DNA from: Bacteroidota bacterium
Lineage (GTDB): Bacteria > Bacteroidota > Bacteroidia > NS11-12g > UBA9320
DNA: 64,000 bases
NCBI GenBank assembly: GCA_024679565.1
Contig: JAIBDD010000013.1
Coordinates: 1 to 64,000 of the forward strand
Reading direction: 5' to 3'
The position numbers were made by a program, and so were the translations under genes. Positions 46,963 through 56,180 of the stretch are shown piece after piece (the stretch's first letter is position 1; each line of letters opens with the position of its first letter). The notes under the pieces were generated by a model that was not told where the DNA came from, searched no databases, and saw nothing but the letters and a program-made list of their open reading frames with translations.

Positions 46963-48612
46963 ATGCTCAAAGCGCTAAAAGTAGATAACTACGTATTAAT
47001 TAAATCCCTTCATTTCAGTCCATCTGAAGGCTTTAATATTATTACTGGCGAAACTGGGGCCGGGAAGTCTATCTTAATTGGAGCGCTTGGCTTAATTCTG
47101 GGTGAGCGTGCAGACACACAAGTTGTAGCTGAATCTGGTTTGAAATGTGTGATTGAAGGCGTTTTTGATGTTACAAATCTGCAGTTGAAACCACTATTTG
47201 ATCGATTGGATTTAGATTACTATGATGAGGCGATTTTACGTCGGGAAATTTTAGCTTCAGGTAAATCAAGAGCCTTTATAAATGATACACCTGTCGGCTT
47301 GACAGCACTTAAGGAGGTTGGAAGCAAGCTTGTGGATATCCATTCACAACATCAAACATTGCAATTAGGGAATCAAGCATTTTTGTTTGATTGGTTAGAT
47401 ACAGTAAGTGGAGTTGGTGATCTGTCGGAAAGTTATAAAGCAGTTTTTAGTGAATTACAATCTGCAAAAAAGAAACTCGAGGTGCTACAAGCAGAGGTAG
47501 ACCAACAACTCACAGAGCAGGACTATTATCAGTTTCTGTACAATGAGTTGGAAGAGGCAAATCTTGAAAGCCTTTCAGCTACTGATATTGAATCTGAATT
47601 TGAAGTACTTCAAAATGCGGAGGAAATTGGAGAAGTGGTTGGGCGAAGTATTCAAGCGCTACAGGATGATGAAGATGCCTTGTTAGGGCGGTTGCAGGGG
47701 GTTGGCCATACATTAAACAAGTTGAGTGGGGGAGAAGCCCTGAACAAAATATTAGAGCGATTAACTAGTGTTCAATACGAACTTGAAGAAATTGGTTCAG
47801 ATTTGAAGTCTTACGGTTTAGGGATTCAGCCTGACCCAGAGCGACTCACCGCACTTAATGACCTGATGAGCAGGCTACATCAACTTCAAACCAAACACAA
47901 GTCACAATCTATATTAGAGCTTATAAAAATTCGGGACGATTTGGAAACAAAGTTGTCGTTGAATGTCGGCAGAGAAAACGAACTTGAACAGCTGAAAGAA
48001 GCCATTGAGGCACGTTCTAATGAGTGCACTAAGCTTGCCCATGAGCTACATGAAAAACGATTGGCACAGTTGCCGCACATAGAGCAAAAAGCCAATGCAG
48101 ACCTGGATTACTTAGGGTTGATTAACGCAGAGTTGCGGTTGGATGTACAATCGACAGAAGAATTGTCGATGTATGGTTTAAGTGCATTTCAGTTGTTGTT
48201 TGCGTCAAACAAGGGCAGTCAAGCCAAACCTGCGCATAAAGTAGCTTCCGGAGGAGAACTTTCGCGTTTGATGCTCATCCTAAAATCCTATTTGGCAAAG
48301 AATAGAAAGCTACCCACATTGATTTTTGATGAAATTGATACGGGAGTTTCTGGAGAGATAGCACTTAAAATGGGGGAGATGATGTCTTCACTTGCAGGTA
48401 AAATGCAGATTGTGTCGATTACACATTTACCACAGATTGCTTCTAAAGGAAATGCGCATTTTTACGTCTATAAACAACTGGACAACGAGCAGACCGTAAC
48501 GTTTGTAAAAGAGTTGAACGACACAGAACGTGTTCAGGTGTTAGCACAAATGTTAAGCGGGGAAAACCCAACCGAAGGGGCGCTAGCAAACGCGAGAGAG
48601 TTGTTGAATTGA
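46963..48612 (+). CDS. recN: DNA repair protein RecN
   Basis: RecN is an SMC-like ATPase involved in double-strand-break repair. The start MLKALKVDNYVLIKSLHF is typical. Walker A is ITGETGAGKS (about 31-40), the ABC signature VASGGELSRLMLILKS is in the C-terminal half, and Walker B is LIFDEIDTGVSGE. A long coiled coil spans about 165-385. It has 549 residues, the normal length. I start at ATG 46963 because the TTG at 46957 lies inside the promoter box. Confidence 0.96.
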   Translation: MLKALKVDNYVLIKSLHFSPSEGFNIITGETGAGKSILIGALGLILGERADTQVVAESGLKCVIEGVFDVTNLQLKPLFDRLDLDYYDEAILRREILASGKSRAFINDTPVGLTALKEVGSKLVDIHSQHQTLQLGNQAFLFDWLDTVSGVGDLSESYKAVFSELQSAKKKLEVLQAEVDQQLTEQDYYQFLYNELEEANLESLSATDIESEFEVLQNAEEIGEVVGRSIQALQDDEDALLGRLQGVGHTLNKLSGGEALNKILERLTSVQYELEEIGSDLKSYGLGIQPDPERLTALNDLMSRLHQLQTKHKSQSILELIKIRDDLETKLSLNVGRENELEQLKEAIEARSNECTKLAHELHEKRLAQLPHIEQKANADLDYLGLINAELRLDVQSTEELSMYGLSAFQLLFASNKGSQAKPAHKVASGGELSRLMLILKSYLAKNRKLPTLIFDEIDTGVSGEIALKMGEMMSSLAGKMQIVSITHLPQIASKGNAHFYVYKQLDNEQTVTFVKELNDTERVQVLAQMLSGENPTEGALANARELLN

Positions 48613-48713
48613 TTTGTGTGAGACCGAAGCTTTAACCAGTAAAGAAAATAGAACGAATTCTCTCATTTACGTTCTTTCTTAATCTTCCCCCAAGCAATTA
48701 CTTTTACTCCTTT

Positions 48714-49388
48714 TTAATAGTGGAATTTGCTAGGTTTTTCTTTAGTTAATTTTTCGAATCTTGGATAATTGATCTCAAGTTGTTGAAACTCAATTTCATT
48801 AATTGGCCATTCTAAATGATGGATATCAAACTCATTAATCGACTTCTCCGTATCCTGGAAAAGCGCGTATCTTTCAGTTAACCATTTATCTAATTCCGTT
48901 TTTACGGTTAGTTGCTTACCGATGGTATACTCTATGTTAAGTTTGTCGTTAAGCCCAAGATTTAAAGATTCGTATTTTTTGTCAGTTCTTTTAATTTCTG
49001 AAAACCTATATGGCAGTTCCGAAAGTCGTTTCGCGACTTTACATGATATCTTGTTTCCAGCTTCTATGCTCAAGAAGTAAACGCCACTTTTATGGTTTGA
49101 CTTCACATAAGTTCGAATATTTATCTCGTCAAAATTCGAAATTGGAGAAAAATAAGGTAGGTTTTTTGGTCTTATCTTTTCCATTGTAAAGGCAACCACT
49201 GAAATCCAAGGTTTGCCTTCAAAAAGGTCAATTTCCAGTTCTTCCGGAACTAATTTTTCCAACTCGTTTAAGTTAACTTGATAATGAAGAAATATCGCGT
49301 TATTCCATTCTTGGTAAAATTTCCATTGGTTGGTTGGCATTTTCCAAGGCCTGTGTTTGGTAGTATTTAATATTTCTTGGATTGTCAT
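48714..49388 (-). CDS. DUF2071 (YqjF-like) family protein
   Basis: A 224-residue soluble protein. The segments AIFLHYQVNLNELEKLVPEELEIDLFEGKPWISVVAF and EINIRTYVKSNHKSGVYF follow the DUF2071/YqjF pattern. Function unknown. The start MTIQEILNTTKHRPW is the only good ATG, with a TTATTTTG box (7/8) about 40 bases upstream. The gene is followed by a DinB-like gene in the same direction, 78 bases upstream on its 5' side, which may share a promoter. Confidence 0.8.
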   Translation of the reverse strand: MTIQEILNTTKHRPWKMPTNQWKFYQEWNNAIFLHYQVNLNELEKLVPEELEIDLFEGKPWISVVAFTMEKIRPKNLPYFSPISNFDEINIRTYVKSNHKSGVYFLSIEAGNKISCKVAKRLSELPYRFSEIKRTDKKYESLNLGLNDKLNIEYTIGKQLTVKTELDKWLTERYALFQDTEKSINEFDIHHLEWPINEIEFQQLEINYPRFEKLTKEKPSKFHY

Positions 49389-49466
49389 TTTTTAAATGGC
49401 TGCACAGGTTAGGGTCATGCCGTGCGATCAAAATAATGTTAGTGTAGCAATGCTGTATCGTCTCTA

Positions 49467-49988
49467 TTACTTATCTAACGGCAAATACCTGTCTTGAATT
49501 ATTTTTAAATGATGTATCTGGTGGGCAGTTATAGTTAAACCTATGGTGAAAAGGGGCATTTCATATTCAAAAAAAACACAGTTTGTTTTTAATATTTTTT
49601 CATTGAACGATTCAAACATCATTATTGTTGATTGCCGCACAGCACGAAGTTCATTGACTAACTGTTCAATGGACAATTCGTTTGCATTCGAATTGCTACC
49701 CATAATATCTTGGTCATGTGCAATAGGAATAGCACTTTCTCCACGGGCGAAAATTACAGCCCGAAAGCACCAAATTCTCTCCCAGTCTATAAGATGCTGA
49801 ATTATTTGATGAATGGTCCATTTGTCTTTTTGATACGTTTTTAAACCAATTCTGTTTAATGGATTGACATCAATTTCATTGAGTCTTTTCAAACTTAATG
49901 TTAGGGCTTCGCCGAGTTTACTGCCTTTATTTAACTTAAAGACGTCTTCTAAAAATGCTGGATTGTTTTTTGATCCTGATTCTTGCAT
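49467..49988 (-). CDS. DinB-like (YfiT/DinB_2) family protein
   Basis: A 173-residue four-helix protein of the DinB superfamily, whose members often bind a metal with three histidines. IHQIIQHLIDWERIW supplies the first helix histidines and ITAHQIHHLKIIQD the last. These enzymes include thiol-dependent transferases; the substrate here is unknown. The neighbour at 48714-49388 is in the same direction. Confidence 0.82.
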   Translation of the reverse strand: MQESGSKNNPAFLEDVFKLNKGSKLGEALTLSLKRLNEIDVNPLNRIGLKTYQKDKWTIHQIIQHLIDWERIWCFRAVIFARGESAIPIAHDQDIMGSNSNANELSIEQLVNELRAVRQSTIMMFESFNEKILKTNCVFFEYEMPLFTIGLTITAHQIHHLKIIQDRYLPLDK

Positions 49989-50161
49989 TGTAGGTGCTTT
50001 TTTGGTGAATTCCGCTTACAGTAGTTCCATTACGATGCCACTAAGTTAAAGATTGGCGAGAATTCTTTGTTAATTTTCTGCTAGTTGAACCTTGCATCAA
50101 GTTCTGATTGAATAGTATTGTTTGAATACATCACTCAATTCCAATTAAGAATTAAAAATTA

Positions 50162-52375
50162 TCAAGTAATCTCCTTCTCGTTCTGGCTATTAACAAACAA
50201 CACGTTGCCTACATTGTCGTAGCCCATAAAAAAGTCTTTACCAGTCTTTTTGACCAACTCACTTCTGTAGCCAACAATGGTTAAATCTGCGTCTTTTGAA
50301 CTCTGATTAATAATCTCCTTTGTAGTCACGTCTTCTTTAATCGGGATAATTCGGATGTTATTCGCAGAGATAGGTAGGCGGCCCGTCTTAATCATCTCTT
50401 TAAGCTTGATTCGTTCATTGGCAATTTCGTCAACTGGGTGTATGGCAAATAACTTGATGATGCCATCTTCCCAATCAGGGTGACCTAAGATGATGTAGGC
50501 CAAATAAATCATCAAATTGGCGTTTTGATAATCATTACTCGTAATCCATAAATGTATTTCGTTTGTAAAGCCAAACTTTTTCTCGCTTGAGCATAAAATA
50601 CATGTGTCGTAACCAACGGCCTTAACCAAACCAATGTTGTCTAGTATTTCATCCAATGCATCGTATTTGGTTTTGTAGTATTCAAACAATGCCATGTTGT
50701 TCTCTTTTCCAGATACACCAGGAAGTTGTAATACCTGACTGATACTTGCTTTGTATGTAGGGTTTATAATGGTGTCGACAAACACACTACTTTTACTCAC
50801 CTGTGTAAGTTTAATTAACCGCTTTAGGCATTCTCTCGCTTCTTCTGCCGATTCTTTACTTAAATAACCGTCAATATGATGGATAAACATACCAAAGCCC
50901 TTGCGGTGAGAGATCCAACGTAACAAGTCAAACTCATCGTGCCTGCTAAATGAATCTTTGCTAATAGATACCACACTTGGTCGCCATTCGTCCATGTTCT
51001 CCTCTTGTTTTGATTTTTGTAAGAATACATGAAGATTCCGACTTATTTGGAAAATCACACCACTGAATATGCTTGCCATGTCGCTCTTGTTACGTTGCGA
51101 TTGTGTCAGCACGTAGTAGGTAATTACCATTAACCCAATAGCTAAAATGGCATAAATGGTATTAATCTTAAACATCAACACAACGCACAAAACTGCACCT
51201 ATCAAGCTGATGTACCATTTGGATTTAAATGAGGGACGATATCCCGGGTTTGAAGCGAAGTTTTCTAGCAGTGAAATCGAACAAATCGCACCATAGGTAA
51301 CCATGAAGAACATCGAAATAACCTCGGCCACTGCATTTATGTCTCCAAGTAAAACGAAGAAGAAGGCAATGCCACAGGTTAACATGGATGCGTTAACAGG
51401 TTCTCCATTGGTCTTTTTTATCGTACCAAAAACACGGTTGAATCTAGGGATTGGTATAATCTTATCGGCGGCAATTGCGTTTAGGGTTCTTGGTGCCACC
51501 ATAACGCTTCCTAATGCACTAGATATTGTAGCTGCAGCTAAACCTATCGGTATTATTGGCCCCCACACGGCAATTTTCGACATCACCAATTGATCACCAA
51601 TCAAACTTTCTTGAGCCGATGATCCTGCCAATTTGTAGGCAATTAGCACATAAATCATCATCCCTATTAATGTGGCAAATAAAGTGCCTTGTGGTATCGA
51701 TTTTTTAGGGTCTTTGAGGTCTCCCGAAAGACCAACACCTGCCGTCATTCCTGTAAATGCCGGAAACACAATGGCAAAAACCACAAAGAAGTTGTCTTTG
51801 TCGGCGCGCCATAAGAAATTTTCTACAGGTTCTCCAGTGCCAGCGAAAAACATAATAAGTGAAACGGCTAAAATTGCAACGACCACATACAACATCCACA
51901 TGCCTGTTTTGGCCCCCTTGGTGTACATGAGTGCGGCCAGTAGGCCTACACTCAATAACCCTAAAAGCCTTTTTGAAATGGCAATGTCAATACCAGTACC
52001 TTCTTGCAAAGCCAACAATACAGGGCCAAAAGCTTCCGAAAATGCAATCACATAGAATGCTACGCTAATGGCTTGTGATAAGTATAATGCCAGGCCGATG
52101 CTAGCGCCGATGGTTAACCCAAAAGAACGTGAGATGATATAGTATTCGCCTCCACCTTCTACCTTTTGGTTGGTAGCGATTTCGGCCAGTGACATGGCCG
52201 TTGGGATAGTCACCATGTGCCCTACAATCACAATTGTAAGCGTGCCAATAAACCCAACGGTGCCCACAGCATAACCAAACCGAAGGAACATAACAGCACC
52301 TAAGATTGTAGATATCGCAGTCAAGAAAACAGGAGCCGTTCCAAACTTCCCCTTCGAATGCAGTAACTCTGCCAT
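50162..52375 (-). CDS. SLC12-type cation-chloride cotransporter family permease
   Basis: A 737-residue inner-membrane transporter of the APC superfamily. The opening GTAPVFLTAISTILGAVMFLRFGYAVG and the segments AEIATNQKVEGGGEYYIISRSFG and GMTAGVGLSGDLKDPKKSIPQGT resemble Na-K-Cl and amino-acid/cation transporters. Twelve hydrophobic segments are visible to about residue 440. The last 280 residues are cytoplasmic, as in SLC12 proteins, and end with a VTTKEIINQSSKDADLTIVGY pattern like the universal-stress-type fold. The transported ions cannot be decided from the sequence. The upstream box TATATTTT is 7/8 to the consensus. Confidence 0.8.
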   Translation of the reverse strand: MAELLHSKGKFGTAPVFLTAISTILGAVMFLRFGYAVGTVGFIGTLTIVIVGHMVTIPTAMSLAEIATNQKVEGGGEYYIISRSFGLTIGASIGLALYLSQAISVAFYVIAFSEAFGPVLLALQEGTGIDIAISKRLLGLLSVGLLAALMYTKGAKTGMWMLYVVVAILAVSLIMFFAGTGEPVENFLWRADKDNFFVVFAIVFPAFTGMTAGVGLSGDLKDPKKSIPQGTLFATLIGMMIYVLIAYKLAGSSAQESLIGDQLVMSKIAVWGPIIPIGLAAATISSALGSVMVAPRTLNAIAADKIIPIPRFNRVFGTIKKTNGEPVNASMLTCGIAFFFVLLGDINAVAEVISMFFMVTYGAICSISLLENFASNPGYRPSFKSKWYISLIGAVLCVVLMFKINTIYAILAIGLMVITYYVLTQSQRNKSDMASIFSGVIFQISRNLHVFLQKSKQEENMDEWRPSVVSISKDSFSRHDEFDLLRWISHRKGFGMFIHHIDGYLSKESAEEARECLKRLIKLTQVSKSSVFVDTIINPTYKASISQVLQLPGVSGKENNMALFEYYKTKYDALDEILDNIGLVKAVGYDTCILCSSEKKFGFTNEIHLWITSNDYQNANLMIYLAYIILGHPDWEDGIIKLFAIHPVDEIANERIKLKEMIKTGRLPISANNIRIIPIKEDVTTKEIINQSSKDADLTIVGYRSELVKKTGKDFFMGYDNVGNVLFVNSQNEKEIT

Positions 52376-52486
52376 AGATTAGAAAATATATTCAATACTA
52401 TATAAAAAACCAATGCAGATGAAAACGTACGTCGAAATCTTGTTCACCTCTAGCAAACAACGTGATTCTCAGAATCTATATATTGA

Positions 52487-52494
52487 TATATTTG
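52487..52494 (+). promoter_or_regulatory. Promoter -7 box of the 52499 membrane-protein gene
   Basis: TATATTTG is an exact TAnnTTTG match, four bases (aggt) upstream of the ATG, again predicting a leaderless transcript. No TTG at the expected -33 position. Confidence 0.5.
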
Positions 52495-52498
52495 AGGT

Positions 52499-53386
52499 AT
52501 GAATATAATCGAACTGTTTAAAAACGACTTGTGGAATGGAATCTGGCAACACGCCAAAAATCTGTTTAAACCAATGTCTATCGTGGCACTTATTAGTTTT
52601 CTAGTCTCAATGGCATTAACGTTTTTCGTATTTTCAAAAATGTTGGGTCAAGATGGATTTCAAGAAATGATGGATCCATCAAGCATGTTCGATTTAGAGT
52701 CGATGGAAGAACGGAATCAACAATTTGCGGAGTACTTCCAAAACTTCGGTATTGGCAAGGCCATAGGGTTAATGATTTTTGGTTACCTAATTGGTATGGT
52801 TGTTATGTCTTGGGTGATCAACTTTTTGTTGATTATTAGTGATCAAGTAATTAATCAGGCGCCTCTTAATGTATCAGGGGCATTCTCAGAAGCATTTTCG
52901 AAGGATGTATTTAAGATCTTCGGGTTAACAGCCGTCATTTTATTAGTTTATATCGTTTTAACACTGGTCTCTTTTATGTTGGCAGGGCTACATTTTAGCC
53001 TAGCATTTGTAGGGTTTCTGTTTACCATAGCGTTCTTAAATCGGTTTTTAGGGGCTTACCCAGCTATCGTACACGGCAAAATGTCACTTAGTGAGTCTAT
53101 ATCGTTCAGCATGAAAAATATTACATGGGGACGAGGCTTTAAGATTATGCTTGTACTGATTGTATTTATGATAGTGTACGGATTGGCATTATTGCTCGTT
53201 AGCAGTTTACTTGGGTTTATAGGTAGCGTGGGTAGTGTATTGATGATGGTTGTTCAAATCGGTATGTCTATTGCCGTGTATAGTCTTTCCATTGCAGCCT
53301 TATCGGCAATGTTTTATCGTTATGTCGAGGTAGAGTATGAAGGAGAAGATTCAGCAGAGCAACATATTATTGATACAGCCGGTTAG
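52499..53386 (+). CDS. Polytopic membrane protein of unknown function
   Basis: A 295-residue protein with about six hydrophobic segments (about 28-48, 90-112, 140-165, 168-185, 215-240, 245-275). A short Met/Asp-rich periplasmic loop (52-75) follows the first. The arrangement resembles Bacteroidota proteins with a DUF975-like or glycerophosphodiesterase-associated membrane domain, but no motif fixes the family. The end is polar (EGEDSAEQHIIDTAG). Two thioesterase genes follow in the same direction, the first starting four bases after its stop, so an operon is likely. Confidence 0.75.
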   Translation: MNIIELFKNDLWNGIWQHAKNLFKPMSIVALISFLVSMALTFFVFSKMLGQDGFQEMMDPSSMFDLESMEERNQQFAEYFQNFGIGKAIGLMIFGYLIGMVVMSWVINFLLIISDQVINQAPLNVSGAFSEAFSKDVFKIFGLTAVILLVYIVLTLVSFMLAGLHFSLAFVGFLFTIAFLNRFLGAYPAIVHGKMSLSESISFSMKNITWGRGFKIMLVLIVFMIVYGLALLLVSSLLGFIGSVGSVLMMVVQIGMSIAVYSLSIAALSAMFYRYVEVEYEGEDSAEQHIIDTAG

Positions 53387-53389
53387 ACA

Positions 53390-53791
53390 TTGATTCATAC
53401 CTTAAATAAACTGGTTTGTGGCTTTCATTGTGATGCCTACGGACACGTAAACAACGCTAGGTATCTGGAGTTTTTTGAAGAAGCCCGTTGGACTGCTTTA
53501 AATGATTACGACTTAGTCCAGAAGCTTCATGCGCGACAGCTGCAGTTTTTTGTGGTGAATATCAATGTTGATTTTAAAAAGCCAGTTGTAACAGATGATG
53601 TGGCATTTATTTCAACACATTTAGGGAACATAAAACGAAAAACGATTTCTTTTATTCAAACAATCGAGGTTTCAGGTCAAACGACAACCAAAGCTGAAGT
53701 CACTTTTGTTCTGTTCGATACGAAAGAAAAACGCGCCGTGTCGATCACAGATGATTTGATTGCTTTATTTAAACCTTTAGAACATGCCTAG
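53390..53791 (+). CDS. Hotdog-fold acyl-CoA thioesterase with TTG start
   Basis: A 133-residue 4HBT-type thioesterase. The catalytic-loop pattern CDAYGHVNNARYLEFFEEARW is characteristic: the Asp after Cys and the HVNN segment bind acyl-CoA. No in-frame ATG precedes this motif; the reading frame starts with TTG at 53390 (L/M-I-H-T-L-N-K-L), so TTG is the likely start. It begins four bases after the membrane-protein gene and overlaps the next thioesterase by 8 bases. Confidence 0.85.
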   Translation: MIHTLNKLVCGFHCDAYGHVNNARYLEFFEEARWTALNDYDLVQKLHARQLQFFVVNINVDFKKPVVTDDVAFISTHLGNIKRKTISFIQTIEVSGQTTTKAEVTFVLFDTKEKRAVSITDDLIALFKPLEHA

Positions 53792-54206
53792 GATAAAAAT
53801 TGAAACACCAGAGTCGTACGCTTTCGAAACAAATCTTGAAGTACGGGTTACCGATTTAAATTATGGCAATCACCTAGGTAACGATAAGGTGCTTAGTTAT
53901 ATGCAAGAAGCACGGGTTCAGTTTTTTAGGTCGTACAACATGAGCGAGTTGGATTTTTGGGGAACTAGTTTAATTCAGGGCGATGCAGCCATTAGCTATA
54001 AAAGTGAAGGGTTTCTAAATGATTCGATAAAAATAGAAATAGCCGTGAACGATATTTCCAATTCTAGTTTCGATTTGGTATATACACTCACCAATAAAAC
54101 GACTGACAAGGTTCTGGCGCTAGCCAAAACCAGGATGGTTTGTTTTGATTATGACAACCGAAAAGTAACGTCAGTACCCGAAACTTTCAAGACCCTGTTT
54201 GTATAA
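53784..54206 (+). CDS. Second hotdog-fold thioesterase-like protein
   Basis: A 140-residue 4HBT-family protein. TDLNYGNHLGNDKVLSYMQEARVQFF corresponds to the D-x-GHVNN-type acyl-CoA site with the histidine in GNHLGND. It is a distant relative of the gene it overlaps by 8 bases, and the two could act as a pair or form a heteromer. Substrate unknown. Confidence 0.82.
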   Translation: MPRIKIETPESYAFETNLEVRVTDLNYGNHLGNDKVLSYMQEARVQFFRSYNMSELDFWGTSLIQGDAAISYKSEGFLNDSIKIEIAVNDISNSSFDLVYTLTNKTTDKVLALAKTRMVCFDYDNRKVTSVPETFKTLFV

Positions 54207-54208
54207 GC

Positions 54209-54646
54209 CTATTGGCTCTTTCTTGCTGATTTGGCGTAACCAATAAACTTGCTGCTGTTTGTAGCACCCATCGTTTTTTTGATGAGTGAACCATCTGGCT
54301 TGAGATAAAGAAAAGTTGGGTATCCGGTAACACTATATTTTTTACTTAAAGATAGACCCTCGACAGTTTCCATGTCTACCTTAAGATTGATAAAATGTTC
54401 GTTGTAGTAGTCACCTACGGCCTTTTCTTTAAACACCGTTCTTGACATTAACTTACATGGACCGCACCAGGTCGTGTAGGCATCAATGAATATAAGTTTG
54501 TTTTGTTTTTTGGCTAAAGCTTTGGCTGCTTTAAAATCGATGTGAGAAAATTTGATTCCATCTTCTTGTACTGCAGTGGTATCGGACTTTAGGCCAATAA
54601 ACAAGGTTGTGAAAAGAAGGAGTGTGACTATTTGTAGTTTTTTCAT
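54209..54646 (-). CDS. Periplasmic thioredoxin-like protein
   Basis: A 145-residue protein with a signal peptide (1-21) and a thioredoxin fold. The redox motif is WCGPC (about 61-65) in FIDAYTTWCGPCKLMSRTVF, with the cis-proline in TGYPTFLYL. It probably reduces or isomerises disulfides in the periplasm. An exact TAAATTTG promoter box lies 19 bases upstream of its ATG. It is convergent with the thioesterase genes. Confidence 0.9.
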   Translation of the reverse strand: MKKLQIVTLLLFTTLFIGLKSDTTAVQEDGIKFSHIDFKAAKALAKKQNKLIFIDAYTTWCGPCKLMSRTVFKEKAVGDYYNEHFINLKVDMETVEGLSLSKKYSVTGYPTFLYLKPDGSLIKKTMGATNSSKFIGYAKSARKSQ

Positions 54647-54665
54647 CTTAATAATTTAATCGGTG

Positions 54666-54673
54666 CAAATTTA
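54666..54673 (-). promoter_or_regulatory. Promoter -7 box of the thioredoxin-like gene
   Basis: Minus-strand TAAATTTG, an exact TAnnTTTG match, with 19 bases to the ATG at 54646. Confidence 0.6.
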
Positions 54674-54800
54674 TTTGTTAAACGTGTTTTACCACGGTTT
54701 TGTACTTTAGACTTGTCAAATACCATTCCTTTTTTGTCCGTTTCTAAAGCCATCACTTTGATGAACTGTAGTTCGGGTGTATAATTGCTGACATTTGATT

Positions 54801-56180
54801 ATGAGGAGTTTTATATCTTTTTGCTTTTTGTGCATACTAATCTTTCCAGTATCAGCACAGGTTTCAACAACCAATGATGATTCTATATTTATTAGAAATA
54901 TTTTTGATCAAGCCTTAGTTCATGGCGAGTGCTATGAAAATTTGGAACATCTGTGTAAGGATGTTGGCCACCGTTTGAGTGGCTCAAAAGAAGCCGAAAA
55001 AGCCGTGGTTTGGGGTAAAAAAGTCATGGATGGTCTTGGCTTAGACAGGGTTTATCTTCAGTCGATTGATGTGCCTTTTTGGGAAAGGGGAGACATTGAA
55101 ACGGCAGCTATCAAATCAGATAAAGACATTGAATTGAGTATCCGAACACTTGGTGGATCGGTAGGAACGAATGGTCCAATGCAAGGACGAGTAGTTGAAG
55201 TTTCTAGCCTTGAAGAGGTGGCAAAACTGGGCAAAGAAACCATTGAAGGAAAAATAGTGTTCTACAATAGACCAATGGATCCTAAACCTATCAGTACATT
55301 TCAGAGCTATGGAGGATGTGTAGATCAACGTTATGCTGGAGCATCCGTTGCCGCACAATATGGAGCAATAGCTGTATTGGTTAGAAGTATGTCGCTGTTA
55401 GAAGATGACGAACATGCACATACAGGTAGTATGGGCTATAAACCAGAAGTAAACAAAATACCAGCCGTGGCCGTTAGCACAAGGGATGCGAATTTGCTTC
55501 ATCAACATATGCAAAAAAATGCTTCAACAGAAGTGGTACTGAATGTAAACGCCCACAACAATGAGCATGTTGAATCAAGTAATGTAATTGGGGAGATAAA
55601 GGGAAGTGTTTACCCAGATAAGGTAATTGTGATTGGTGGACATTTGGATAGTTGGGATGTTGGTGAAGGAGCTCATGACGACGGCGCAGGTGTTGTCCAT
55701 AGTATGGAGGTTTTGCGCATACTTAAGGCGCTAAACTACACACCTAGATATACCATTCGGGTGGTTTTATTTATGAACGAAGAGAATGGAAATATGGGGG
55801 GTAAAGGCTATGCCGCTAAGGCAAAGGCCAACAATGAAAATCATGTCATTGCGTTAGAAAGTGACCGTGGTGGTTTTAGCCCGCGTGGTTTTAATATCAA
55901 GGCCGATTCCAATCAAGTTGACTTTGTACGTCAATTCCGCAAAGTTCTCGAAGCCTATGGCTTACATCATTTTGAGCCTGGATACGCCGGTGTTGATATT
56001 AGCCCGCTTGATACCAAAGAAAACAATGTTAACCCTGATTTAATAATGATGGGTCTTGTACCAGATTCTCAGCGGTATTTTGATTATCACCATAGCAATG
56101 CGGATGTATTTGAAAGTGTAAATAAACGTGAATTGGAGCTTGGCTCAGGGGCAATGGCTACCATTATTTACAATAAATGA
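54801..56180 (+). CDS. M28-family metallopeptidase (carboxypeptidase Q-like)
   Basis: A 459-residue peptidase of the M28 clan. A signal peptide (1-20) precedes the PA-like insert (about 120-245). The di-zinc site is shown by GGHLDSWDVGEGAHDDGAGVVHS and VVLFMNEENGNMGGKGY. It is likely secreted or periplasmic and removes single residues from peptides. I start at ATG 54801; the TTG at 54795 belongs to a GACATTTG promoter-like box (54790-54797, 7/8) that lies three bases before the ATG. Its stop overlaps the following GNAT gene's start (ATGA). Confidence 0.9.
   Translation: MRSFISFCFLCILIFPVSAQVSTTNDDSIFIRNIFDQALVHGECYENLEHLCKDVGHRLSGSKEAEKAVVWGKKVMDGLGLDRVYLQSIDVPFWERGDIETAAIKSDKDIELSIRTLGGSVGTNGPMQGRVVEVSSLEEVAKLGKETIEGKIVFYNRPMDPKPISTFQSYGGCVDQRYAGASVAAQYGAIAVLVRSMSLLEDDEHAHTGSMGYKPEVNKIPAVAVSTRDANLLHQHMQKNASTEVVLNVNAHNNEHVESSNVIGEIKGSVYPDKVIVIGGHLDSWDVGEGAHDDGAGVVHSMEVLRILKALNYTPRYTIRVVLFMNEENGNMGGKGYAAKAKANNENHVIALESDRGGFSPRGFNIKADSNQVDFVRQFRKVLEAYGLHHFEPGYAGVDISPLDTKENNVNPDLIMMGLVPDSQRYFDYHHSNADVFESVNKRELELGSGAMATIIYNK

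Noticed and set aside
48650-48675. Possible bidirectional terminator between recN and the DUF2071 gene
   Set aside because: Only a 6-base stem (AGAACG/CGTTCT) with a 14-base loop and no clear T run; too weak to call.
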